From positions 4,396,697 to 4,460,696 of the forward strand of contig NZ_KI911782.1 in NCBI RefSeq assembly GCF_000515395.1: a stretch of DNA of 64,000 nucleotides. The letters run 5' to 3'. The DNA is from Jiangella gansuensis DSM 44835 (GTDB taxonomy: Bacteria; Actinomycetota; Actinomycetes; Jiangellales; Jiangellaceae). Of this stretch, positions 8,842 to 16,208 are shown one piece after another. The first letter of the stretch is position 1. Every line of letters begins with the position of its first letter. A program made the translations under genes and the position numbers. Below the pieces are notes generated by a model. It was not told where the DNA came from. It searched no databases and was given only the letters and a program-made list of their open reading frames with translations.

Positions 8842-9927
8842 TCACACGTGCTCGAGCACCGGTGCGCCGGACAGGAAGTCCTCGATCGCGGTCAGGTGCG
8901 GCCCCGGGTCGATGCCCTGCTCCGCTCGCCAGGCGTCGTCGTGGAACGTGTCCGCGTACCGGTCGCCGCGGTCGCAGATCAGCGTCACCACGCTGCCCTT
9001 CAACCCCGCGCGCACGAGCTCGGCGACGACCTGGAACGAGCCCCAGAGGTTGGTACCGGTCGACGGGCCGGCAACGCTGCCGGTCGCGTGACGCAGATGA
9101 AGCATTGCCGCGACGGAGGCGGCGTCGGGCACCGGCAGCATCCGGTCGACGACGCCGGGCACGAAAGACGGCTCCACCCGGGGGCGACCGATGCCCTCGA
9201 TCCGCGAGCCGGCTGTGGTGACCGTCGGGTCACCCGTGCGCCAGGCCTCGTGGTACGCCGACCCCTCCGGATCGACGGCAAGGATGCCAGCGGACAGCCG
9301 ATGTCGTCGGACGTAGCGCCCGAGCGTGGCACTGGTCCCGCCGGTGCCCACGCCGACGACGATCCACCGCGGCACCGGATGGCGCTCCAGCCGCATCTGG
9401 TCCATGATCGACTGCGCCAGCCCCGGAGCTTCGCCGATGTCGTTGGCCGCCGCGGCGTGGCTGAACTGGTCGAGGTAGTGGCCGCCGAGATCGTCCGCCA
9501 GCCGCGCCGCCTCGGCGTACACCGCTGCGGCATCCTCGACAAAGTGACAGCGTCCGCCGTAGCTCTCGATGAGGGCCAGCTTCGCCGTACTGGTGCGGCG
9601 CGGGACAACGGCGACGAACGGCAGGTCGAGCAGCCGCGCGAAGTAGGCCTCGGAGACAGCCGTGGAACCGCTGGACGCCTCGACGACCGTCGTGCCCTCC
9701 CGGATCCAGCCGTTGATCAGCCCATAGAGCATCAGCGAGCGGGCCAGCCGGTGCTTCAGCGAGCCGGTCGGATACACCGACTCGTCCTTGAGGTACAGGT
9801 CCACGCCCCACTGCGGCGGCAACGGGAACCGCAGCAGGTGAGTCTCGCCGGTGCGGTTGTGGTCTGCCTCCAGCCGGGCCAAGGCCTCGTTCAACCAACG
9901 ACGTTCGGGGAGGTCGGACGCAAACAT
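8842..9927 (-). CDS. PLP-dependent cysteine synthase-family enzyme, Cds1-like cysteine desulfhydrase
   Basis: A 361-residue fold-type II PLP enzyme. The PLP lysine is K58 in T-G-S-L-K-H-R, the substrate loop is S-S-G-S-T, and the phosphate-binding glycine loop is G-V-G-T-G-G-T. The overall form resembles the actinobacterial PLP-dependent cysteine synthase-family protein known in mycobacteria as cysteine desulfhydrase Cds1, rather than housekeeping CysK/CysM. The start is taken at ATG 9927, giving M-F-A-S-D, because an AGGGTGG site lies upstream; an upstream start at 9969 in the same frame is less likely. It is divergent from the LysR gene, which probably regulates it. It could act in cysteine degradation or synthesis. 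Confidence 0.82.
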   Translation of the reverse strand: MFASDLPERRWLNEALARLEADHNRTGETHLLRFPLPPQWGVDLYLKDESVYPTGSLKHRLARSLMLYGLINGWIREGTTVVEASSGSTAVSEAYFARLLDLPFVAVVPRRTSTAKLALIESYGGRCHFVEDAAAVYAEAARLADDLGGHYLDQFSHAAAANDIGEAPGLAQSIMDQMRLERHPVPRWIVVGVGTGGTSATLGRYVRRHRLSAGILAVDPEGSAYHEAWRTGDPTVTTAGSRIEGIGRPRVEPSFVPGVVDRMLPVPDAASVAAMLHLRHATGSVAGPSTGTNLWGSFQVVAELVRAGLKGSVVTLICDRGDRYADTFHDDAWRAEQGIDPGPHLTAIEDFLSGAPVLEHV

Positions 9928-10010
9928 GATGCCACCCTGACACCGAGGCGATCTCAAAGGAAGACACATATTTGTTAGCGTTTGTATTGGAACTGCTTAT
10001 GGGAGCCTGC

Positions 10011-10949
10011 ATGATCGAGATCCGTCACCTCCAGCTCCTGCAGAAGGTCGCCACGACGGGTTCGCTCTCCGCCGCGGCGCGTGAACTCGGGTTCTCCCAA
10101 CCCGCGGCGAGCCAGCAGATGCGGGCGCTCGAACGGGCCGTGCGCACGCCGATCCTGTTGCGGAACCCCGGCAAGACCCGGCTGACCGAGGCGGGAGAGG
10201 TCCTGCTGCAGCACGCCGAGGTCATCCTGGCGCGGCTGGCGCTGGCGACCAAGGAAGTCTCCGCGATCACCGATCTCGAGACCGGTACCGTCCGGCTCGC
10301 CTCGTTCCCCAGCAGCAGCGCCACGATCCTGCCGCGGGCGCTGAGCATGGTCGGCCGTGACCATCCGGGCGTCCACTTCACCTTGGTGGAGGCCGAGCCG
10401 CCCGAATCACTGGACCTTCTGCGCGAGGGATCGTGCGACATCGTGATCGGCTACACGTATCGTCGCCCGCCCGAGTCCGAGCCGTCGGAGTTGCTGCAGG
10501 TTCCGCTCTGCGACGACCCGCTCCACCTGGCGCTACCGCAGGGACACCGGCTGGCCGGCGACGAACGGCCCATCGCGTTCGGCCGGCTGCGCGGGGAGCG
10601 CTGGATCGCCGGATGTCCCCGCTGCCGTCGTCAACTGGTGGACGCCTGCCAAGACGCCGGTTTCGAGCCGGAGATCGGGTTTTCCACCGACGACTACGTG
10701 GCCGTGCACAGCCTGGTCTCCGAGGGCTTCGGGGTCGCCTTGTTGTCCGGCCTGATGCTGTCCTCGACCCGGCTGGGCACGCTGGAACTACGATCCGTCG
10801 CTCCCACACCCGTCCGCGCGATCAGTGCCTACACGACGCCGGCCCTGGCGACCGTGCCCGCGGTCCGGAAGACGTTGCAGGCACTGGCCGCCGTCAGTCG
10901 TCAGCTCCGCGCGGAGGACGCTCTCGACCCGGTGCCGGTCCACACGTGA
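10011..10949 (+). CDS. LysR-type transcriptional regulator
   Basis: A 312-residue LTTR. The N-terminal winged helix-turn-helix (about 1-60) contains the typical G-S-L-S-A-A-A-R-E-L-G...Q-P-A-A-S-Q-Q recognition segment. The effector-binding domain (about 90-300) is of the periplasmic-binding-protein type. The ATG at 10011 follows GGGAG; the in-frame ATG at 9972 lacks a good site. It is divergent from the Cds1-like gene across 83 bp, the classical LTTR arrangement, so it probably controls that gene in response to a small ligand. C-P-R-C in the effector domain (around 203-206) is notable given a thiol-metabolising neighbour. Confidence 0.9.
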   Translation: MIEIRHLQLLQKVATTGSLSAAARELGFSQPAASQQMRALERAVRTPILLRNPGKTRLTEAGEVLLQHAEVILARLALATKEVSAITDLETGTVRLASFPSSSATILPRALSMVGRDHPGVHFTLVEAEPPESLDLLREGSCDIVIGYTYRRPPESEPSELLQVPLCDDPLHLALPQGHRLAGDERPIAFGRLRGERWIAGCPRCRRQLVDACQDAGFEPEIGFSTDDYVAVHSLVSEGFGVALLSGLMLSSTRLGTLELRSVAPTPVRAISAYTTPALATVPAVRKTLQALAAVSRQLRAEDALDPVPVHT

Positions 10950-10950
10950 G

Positions 10951-11370
10951 TCACGGCGCCGCGGTGCTGTACAGTCCCCGCGCGACGGCGAGTTGCCGGC
11001 CGTCACCATTCGTCACGGCGACGTCGGCGACACCGAGCGTCCGGCCCCTGCGGACGACCGTACCGGTGGCGCGCAGGTAGTCGTCGGGCTTGGCCGGGCG
11101 GAGGTAGTCCATCCGCAGGTCGATGGTGGGCAGGCCGTATCCCAGCTCGGTGACCAGGGCGAAGTCACCGGCGATGTCGGCGAGCGTGGCGAGCAGGCCG
11201 CCGTGCACGTAGGTGCCGTCGGTGTTGCCGCCGAAGTCGGGCCGGCAGGCCATGCCGATCACCACGCCGCCGGGCCGGGCCTCGAGCAGTTCCAGGCCGA
11301 GCCACTGGTGGTATGCGGGTCCGGTCAGCAGGGTTTCGACCAGCTCACGGTCGACCTCGCCACTCGTCAC
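10951..11370 (-). CDS. PaaI/hotdog-fold acyl-CoA thioesterase
   Basis: A 139-residue hotdog thioesterase of the PaaI type, which hydrolyses acyl- or aryl-CoA esters. The signature region F-G-G-N...V-H-G-G-L-L-A-T-L-A-D sits around residues 58-77. The start is GTG 11370, which overlaps the acyl-CoA ligase stop as GTGA. The frame is open to 11406, but the overlap makes the shorter start much more likely. It is the third gene of a dehydrogenase, ligase, thioesterase unit and probably edits or releases the CoA ester made by the ligase. Confidence 0.85.
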   Translation of the reverse strand: MTSGEVDRELVETLLTGPAYHQWLGLELLEARPGGVVIGMACRPDFGGNTDGTYVHGGLLATLADIAGDFALVTELGYGLPTIDLRMDYLRPAKPDDYLRATGTVVRRGRTLGVADVAVTNGDGRQLAVARGLYSTAAP

Positions 11371-12920
11371 GTCGTCTCCATTCGGTTCATGCGCTCGGCG
11401 GCCCACTCGACGAGCACGCCGCGATCGATCTTGCCGGTGCCGCCCAGCGGGAGGTCGCCGACGAACCAGACCCGGCGCGGGTGCGCGTGCGGGGCGCCCT
11501 GGGCCAGCGCGTACGCCTTGACCTGGTCCTCGGTGAGCCCGTCGGCCTTCACGAACGCGACGGGCACCTGGCCCTTCTGCGGATGCGGAACCGGGACGAC
11601 GGCGGCCTGCCGAACCCCCGGCATGGTCAGCAACAGCTTCTCGACCTCGATCGGGTAGACGTTCTCCCCGCCGACGTTCATCATGTCGTCGGCCCGGCCG
11701 AGGACCCGATACCAGCCATCGTCGTCAGCGATGGCCAGGTCGCCCGTGCGCAGCCAGCCATCGGGGCTGATCCGCGCCGCTGTCGTGGCGGGCAGGCGGT
11801 AGTAGCCGCCGGTCACGCCGGGGTTGCGGACCCACATCTCACCCACGGTCCCGACGGGCACCTCCGGAACGTCGGACACTCCGTCCTCCGGCATCTCGTC
11901 GATGTCGAGGAGGCGGACCTCGCACCCGGGTAGCGGCCGCCCCGCGTAGCCGTAGCGGGGTTCGCCGGTGCGCGGGTTCATCAGTACCTGCGGGCCGCCC
12001 TCGGTCAGCCCGTACGCCTCGATGACCCGGACGCCGAGCCCATCGGCGAAGCGCCGGCCGAGTTCGTCGGAGAGGGGCGCGGAGCCGCAGATCACGAAGC
12101 GCAGCGTCGACAGGTCGTGCCTCTGGTGCTCGCCGCTGTCCAGCAGCAGCTCGTACGTCGCCGGCACACCGGTCGTGTACGTGCAGCCATGACGTTCGAC
12201 CTCGGCAGGGATTGCAGCCGGACGGGGCGACTCACCGATGACGACCGTGCCGCCGACCAGCAACAGGGGCTTGACCACGCAGATCATCGCGTTCTTGTGG
12301 TAGATCGGCGCGGTGATGAGGCCGCTGTCGTCGTCGTCCAGTTCCCACACCTCAGCGACGGTCGACGCATTCCAGTACTGGCCGCCGTGGGTCAGCAAGC
12401 ACCCCTTCGGCGCGCCGGTGGAGCCCGACGTGTACGGCTGCAGACAGACGTCGTCGGGGGAGACGGGGTGGGCGGCGAGGGCGGCTCGCGCCGGCGGGTC
12501 CTCGCCCGCCCAGTCGTCGTCGGCGACGAGGACCGGTGTGCCGGACGTCCCGGCCAGCTCCGCGGCCCGGGCGCCGAGCTCGGGATGGGTGACGAGCACC
12601 GCCGGGGTCGCGTCGGCCATCACGTGGCGCAGCGAGGCCGTGCCGGCCCGGGTGTTGAGCGGCACGGCGACAGCGCCGATCCGGATCGCGGCCAGGAGCA
12701 CCTCGATGAATCGGTGATCGTTGGGGAACAGCAGGGCGACCCGGTGCCCGGGCTCGACGCCGGCGCGACGCAGCACTGCCCCGGTGTGCCGGACCGACCG
12801 GTCCAGCTCCGCGTAGGTGATGGCCCGGTCGCCCTGGCGGATGGCGACCCGGTCCGGGTGGCCGGCGGCCCCGCGCAGGAGACGGACGGCCAGGTTGGTA
12901 TCGACGTCGGGCAGGGTCAC
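11367..12920 (-). CDS. AMP-dependent acyl-CoA synthetase/ligase
   Basis: A 517-residue member of the ANL superfamily, which activates a carboxylic acid to an acyl-AMP and then to a CoA thioester. The visible motifs are the phosphate-binding loop Y-T-S-G-S-T-G-A-P-K-G, Y-G-L-T-E, G-W-L-R-T-G-D, and near the C-terminus the catalytic Lys497 in G-T-G-K-I-D-R. The GTG at 12920 overlaps the dehydrogenase stop (GTGA). The frame stays open to 13358, but only through the neighbouring gene. The acid substrate cannot be read from the sequence; medium-chain, aryl or plant-derived acids are possible. Confidence 0.92.
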   Translation of the reverse strand: MTLPDVDTNLAVRLLRGAAGHPDRVAIRQGDRAITYAELDRSVRHTGAVLRRAGVEPGHRVALLFPNDHRFIEVLLAAIRIGAVAVPLNTRAGTASLRHVMADATPAVLVTHPELGARAAELAGTSGTPVLVADDDWAGEDPPARAALAAHPVSPDDVCLQPYTSGSTGAPKGCLLTHGGQYWNASTVAEVWELDDDDSGLITAPIYHKNAMICVVKPLLLVGGTVVIGESPRPAAIPAEVERHGCTYTTGVPATYELLLDSGEHQRHDLSTLRFVICGSAPLSDELGRRFADGLGVRVIEAYGLTEGGPQVLMNPRTGEPRYGYAGRPLPGCEVRLLDIDEMPEDGVSDVPEVPVGTVGEMWVRNPGVTGGYYRLPATTAARISPDGWLRTGDLAIADDDGWYRVLGRADDMMNVGGENVYPIEVEKLLLTMPGVRQAAVVPVPHPQKGQVPVAFVKADGLTEDQVKAYALAQGAPHAHPRRVWFVGDLPLGGTGKIDRGVLVEWAAERMNRMETT

Positions 12921-13924
12921 GGCGTGATGACGACCTTGCCGAAGACCAGCCGTTCCTCGATGAGGCGCTCGGCCTCGCGGATCTCGTCCAGCGGTAGCAC
13001 CCGGTCGATGACCGGCTTCAGCCGTCCGTCCTGGACCATGTCCAGGAGCGCGACGAGGTCCTCGCGCCGCCAGCCGTTGCTGCCGCGGATGTCCAGTTCG
13101 CGCACCCACACGTAGGGCTGGTACTGGGTGACCTCGTAGCCGCTGGTGGCGCCACAGGTGACGACCCGGCCGCCGGGCTTGGTGGCGCGGATCGACTGCT
13201 GCCAAGTGGCGGCGCCGGTGTTGTCGACCATCAGGTCGACGCCCTGCTTGCCGGTGACCTTCCAGATCTGCGCGCCCCAGTCGTCGGCGCTGCTGTCGAT
13301 GATGATGTCGGCACCGAGCTCGGCGAGCCGCTTCAGCTTGTCCGGCGACCCGGCACACGCGATGACCGTCGCGCCGACCGCCTTGGCGATCATCACGGCC
13401 CCGGTGCCCAGGCCACCGGCCGCACCGAGGATCGCGACGGTCTCCCCAGCCTGCAACCCGCCGCGGGTGATCAGCTGCCGGCGGGCCGTGCCGTAGGCGA
13501 TTGGCAGAGCGGCGGCCTGCTCGAAGGCGACGTCGTCGGGCAGGGGGATGCAGTTCTCGGCCGGAACCGCCGCGTACTCGGCCAGGCCGCCCTGCATGTC
13601 CTCACCGAGGGCCTTCCCGTCGATCAGCGGGTCCACGAGGACGCGCTGCCCGATCTCGAGTCCGGACACCTCGGCACCGATCTCGGCGACCTCGCCGGCG
13701 ATGTCGCCACCGGAGATGTGGGGCAGCGGCAGATGTGTGCCGGCGACGCCCTTGCGGACGAACACGTCGAGGTGGTTGAGCGAACATGCGCGCACCCGGA
13801 TCAGGACGTCCCGCGGCCCGGTCGTCGGGCGCGGGTGGCTCTGGACGACGCGGCCCTCGGGACCGCCGCGTTCGACGACGACGGCAGCGCGCATGTCCTG
13901 CCCGCTGGTGGGGTGGCTGACCAC
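12917..13924 (-). CDS. Zinc-binding dehydrogenase/quinone oxidoreductase (MDR superfamily)
   Basis: A 335-residue medium-chain dehydrogenase/reductase. The N-terminal GroES-like domain has C-S-L-N-H-L-D and H-I-S-G-G-D-I-A-G. The Rossmann domain carries G-A-A-G-G-L-G, and the D-N-T-G-A-A segment follows. The canonical zinc-alcohol-dehydrogenase G-H-E and four-cysteine structural zinc motifs are absent, which favours a quinone oxidoreductase or enoyl-reductase-like activity. The GTG at 13924 has GGAGG about nine bases upstream. First gene of a three-gene GTGA-coupled unit with an acyl-CoA ligase and a thioesterase. Confidence 0.88.
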   Translation of the reverse strand: MVSHPTSGQDMRAAVVVERGGPEGRVVQSHPRPTTGPRDVLIRVRACSLNHLDVFVRKGVAGTHLPLPHISGGDIAGEVAEIGAEVSGLEIGQRVLVDPLIDGKALGEDMQGGLAEYAAVPAENCIPLPDDVAFEQAAALPIAYGTARRQLITRGGLQAGETVAILGAAGGLGTGAVMIAKAVGATVIACAGSPDKLKRLAELGADIIIDSSADDWGAQIWKVTGKQGVDLMVDNTGAATWQQSIRATKPGGRVVTCGATSGYEVTQYQPYVWVRELDIRGSNGWRREDLVALLDMVQDGRLKPVIDRVLPLDEIREAERLIEERLVFGKVVITP

Positions 13925-14012
13925 TGAAGGACCTCCGGCTTTGTGAGACGTTGCCCATCACTCTGGCCAGCACGCTGGACGAAAAGCAAGACGGCAATAG
14001 TTTAGGCATCGC

Positions 14013-14027
14013 ATAAGCCAGCCTTAT
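14013..14027. promoter_or_regulatory. Small palindrome between divergent genes
   Basis: ATAAGCCAGCCTTAT has 5-bp arms (ATAAG/CTTAT) around 5 bases and lies between the divergent dehydrogenase and VOC genes. It could be an operator or chance; no regulator is adjacent. Confidence 0.25.
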
Positions 14028-14063
14028 TCGTGGGTGGCAGCGTGGGGTCGCTACCGTGAGGCC

Positions 14064-14693
14064 ATGGATGTTGACGTCGACCACCTGGTGTGGGCCGGGC
14101 CCGATCTCGACCGACTGGTGGAACATGTCACGGTGCAGACCGGGTTGACACCGGTCTACGGCGGACGCCACGAAGGCCGCGGCACGCACAACTACCTGGT
14201 CGGGCTCGGCCCCGGCCGCTACCTGGAACTGCTCGGACCGGACCGCGGCCAGCCCGAGCCGTCCCGGCCGCGGCCGATGCGCGTCGACGGGCTGACCGAT
14301 GCCGCGCTCGTCGGATGGGCGGTACGCACCGACGACATCGAAGGGCGCGTCGCGGCGGCCCGCAACCGCGGGTACGACCCGGGCGACGTGGCCGAAATGT
14401 CCCGCCGCACCTCCGACGGCACCCTCCTTACCTGGCGGCTGACCCCGCCGGAAGGAGGCTTCGACGGTGTCGTGCCGTTTGTGATCGACTGGCTGGACAG
14501 CCCGCATCCGGCGTCGGGACTGTCGTCGTCCATGACGCTGGCCGGGCTCACGTTGCGGCACCCCGAGCCGGACAAGGTGAGCGAAGCTCTCACGGCGCTG
14601 GGTCTCGACGGCGTCGCGGAGGTCGTCCAGGGCACGGCTCCAGGCATCTCCGCCGTGCTGAGGAGCCCGCGTGGCGACGTCCTGATCGGCTGA
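14064..14693 (+). CDS. VOC/glyoxalase-like domain protein
   Basis: A 209-residue protein of the vicinal-oxygen-chelate superfamily, closest in style to the Glyoxalase_3-like group (D-H-L-V-W-A-G-P-D-L at the start, then G-G-R-H-E-G-R-G-T-H-N-Y-L). These are often metal-dependent lyases, isomerases or hydrolases, but many have no known reaction. The start is ATG 14064, after GTGAGG. It is divergent from the dehydrogenase unit across 139 bp and may share its regulation. Confidence 0.75.
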   Translation: MDVDVDHLVWAGPDLDRLVEHVTVQTGLTPVYGGRHEGRGTHNYLVGLGPGRYLELLGPDRGQPEPSRPRPMRVDGLTDAALVGWAVRTDDIEGRVAAARNRGYDPGDVAEMSRRTSDGTLLTWRLTPPEGGFDGVVPFVIDWLDSPHPASGLSSSMTLAGLTLRHPEPDKVSEALTALGLDGVAEVVQGTAPGISAVLRSPRGDVLIG

Positions 14694-14720
14694 CCGCTGG
14701 TTCAAGGGGTGTTTTGGGCG

Positions 14721-14954
14721 CTATTGGGTGTTGGCGGCTTCCGCGCGGTGGTCGTCGAGGTACGCGACGAGATCGGCTATCGAGGTCTGGATGAACGCAT
14801 GCGCTCGGCTGAATGCGGCGAGGTCTGGGCCGCGCAGCATCTCCCCGTCGGCGCCGGCGATCTCGACGATGACGCCCATGGCAGGCAGGCCGGCGAGTAG
14901 TGCCAGGTCTACGGCCGCCTCTGTGTGGCCGGGGCGTTGGGTGACGCCTCCGGG
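14721..14954 (-). pseudogene. ribB: 3' fragment of 3,4-dihydroxy-2-butanone-4-phosphate synthase (ribB)
   Basis: The minus strand encodes about 77 residues matching only the C-terminal third of RibB, the riboflavin enzyme that makes dihydroxybutanone phosphate from ribulose 5-phosphate. Recognisable are P-G-G-V-T-Q-R-P-G-H-T-E-A-A-V-D-L-A, then G-V-I-V-E-I-A, D-G-E-M-L-R and S-I-A-D-L-V-A-Y-L. The N-terminal two thirds, including the catalytic acidic loop, are absent: upstream sequence belongs to the plus-strand Sde0182-like remnant. The frame continues to 15491, but only antisense to that remnant. This is a non-functional fragment left by rearrangement. Confidence 0.75.
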
Positions 14955-14964
14955 TGCGGCGGCA

Positions 14965-15970
14965 CTGCTCAGTGGGACGCAATCTACGACAAGATCGTGA
15001 AGAAGGCCGTCATCACGAGCTGGGGTCAACAGGACTCGACGTTCACCGACTACATCAAGCCCAACTGGCCCGATATCCAGAACCGCGAAGTGTCGACATC
15101 GATCTGGGGCTACGGCTCCCGCGGAGTGGTCCTGCCTGAAGACGCGCATTACCACTCCACCGAATGGACCAAGGCCAACGTCTCCGACGTCGGCCCGATC
15201 GGCGCCTCCTATCGCGTCTGGGGCGACGGCAAGCAGATGGCCGCCAGCTTCGACGACGAAGACTACTTCGGACTGTCCGGCTACACCGCAGACGAACTCC
15301 GCGAGATGGGGTACGTCGTCTGGACACCCCCGCAGCCAAGGGATCGTGGATCTCCGAAGGGGATTCGTCCAACTTCGCGCTCCACATCGACAACGGCCTG
15401 CGCAGCTGGGAACAGCCCGGCTGGGGCGGCTGGGGCGGACGGCAGGTCGTCGACCCCGACGACCCCAACCGGTGGACGAACCGAGGCGCACAAGACGCCG
15501 ACGAGACAGGCGCCACGCCGCGCGACTATGCCGCCGCGCGCTGGTTCTCCGCCATCCAGAACGACTTCGCCGCCCGCATGCTGTGGACCGTCAAGGGCGT
15601 CGACGACACCAACCATCAGCCGCAGGCCTGTGTCGCCCAAGGCTTGGACATCACCCGGCGCCCGGGCCAACCCGTCGTGCTCACGCCGCGCGCTCGCGAT
15701 GTCGACGGTGATGCGGTCACGCTGACGTGGTGGCAGTACCGGGAGGCCGGAACGTATCCTGGCACGGTCGAGCTCGAGACCACCGGCGCCGGCACCGCTC
15801 GGTTCAGGGTGCCGGCTGACGCACAGCCCGGCCAGACCATCCACCTGATCCTCGAGGCCACCGACGACGGCTCTCCTGCGCTGACGCACTACCAGCGGGT
15901 GGTCGTCACCGTCGCCGATCAGCGCGACGCGGTGGGACGCAGCGGTCCGGGCGGCTGTGCCCAGAACTGA
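14965..15970 (+). pseudogene. Truncated, frameshifted DUF1593/Sde0182-type cellulose-binding/nucleoside-hydrolase-like gene
   Basis: The plus strand matches the end of the nucleoside-hydrolase-like domain and the C-terminal domain of Sde0182-type proteins (DUF1593). The first part, from W-D-A-I-Y-D-K-I to M-G-Y-V-V-W-T-P-P-Q-P, is in one frame. After about 15335 the similarity continues in another frame with K-G-S-W-I-S-E-G-D-S-S-N-F-A through to the stop at 15968. Reading P-P-Q-P-K-G across the break needs one extra base, so a single-base deletion is inferred. The 5' part, with signal peptide and catalytic aspartates, is missing at the junction with the ribB fragment. A perfect terminator hairpin follows. 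Confidence 0.75.
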
Positions 15971-15975
15971 TCCCT

Positions 15976-16017
15976 GAATCGGCCGGGCCGCAAAGGCGCT
16001 CGCGGCCCGGCCGATTC
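15976..16017 (+). terminator. Strong stem-loop terminator after the Sde0182-like pseudogene
   Basis: Perfect 16-bp stem GAATCGGCCGGGCCGC (15976-15991) with its complement at 16002-16017 and a 10-base loop. It starts five bases after the pseudogene stop. There is no T-tract, as is usual in actinobacteria. Confidence 0.7.
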
Positions 16018-16124
16018 CGAAATGGCTGGACCAGCGCCATGGGTCGGCTGTGCTAGCGGCATGATGGGCTGCCGGCTTGCGGCATCCTCTTGTGGTCTTT
16101 CCGGCGGCATGCCAGTATGACCTT

Positions 16125-16136
16125 TGAATCGCTTCA
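16125..16136. promoter_or_regulatory. LacI-type operator upstream of GH3 (distal)
   Basis: TGAATCGCTTCA, close to the LacI/CcpA-type consensus TGAARCGYTTCA. Its centre is 42 bp, four helical turns, from the second site at 16167-16178, which would allow two repressor dimers on one DNA face. Confidence 0.6.
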
Positions 16137-16166
16137 ATCCGCCAAAGGCACACATCCGTACGAGTT

Positions 16167-16178
16167 TGAAACGCTTCA
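16167..16178. promoter_or_regulatory. LacI-type operator upstream of GH3 (proximal)
   Basis: TGAAACGCTTCA, 30 bases before the GH3 start. It nearly matches TGAAGCGTTTCA beside the LacI gene at 26.6 kb, so that regulator is the best candidate. Confidence 0.65.
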
Positions 16179-16208
16179 TTCGTTGCCCCCGATTGTCAAG
16201 GAGGACAC

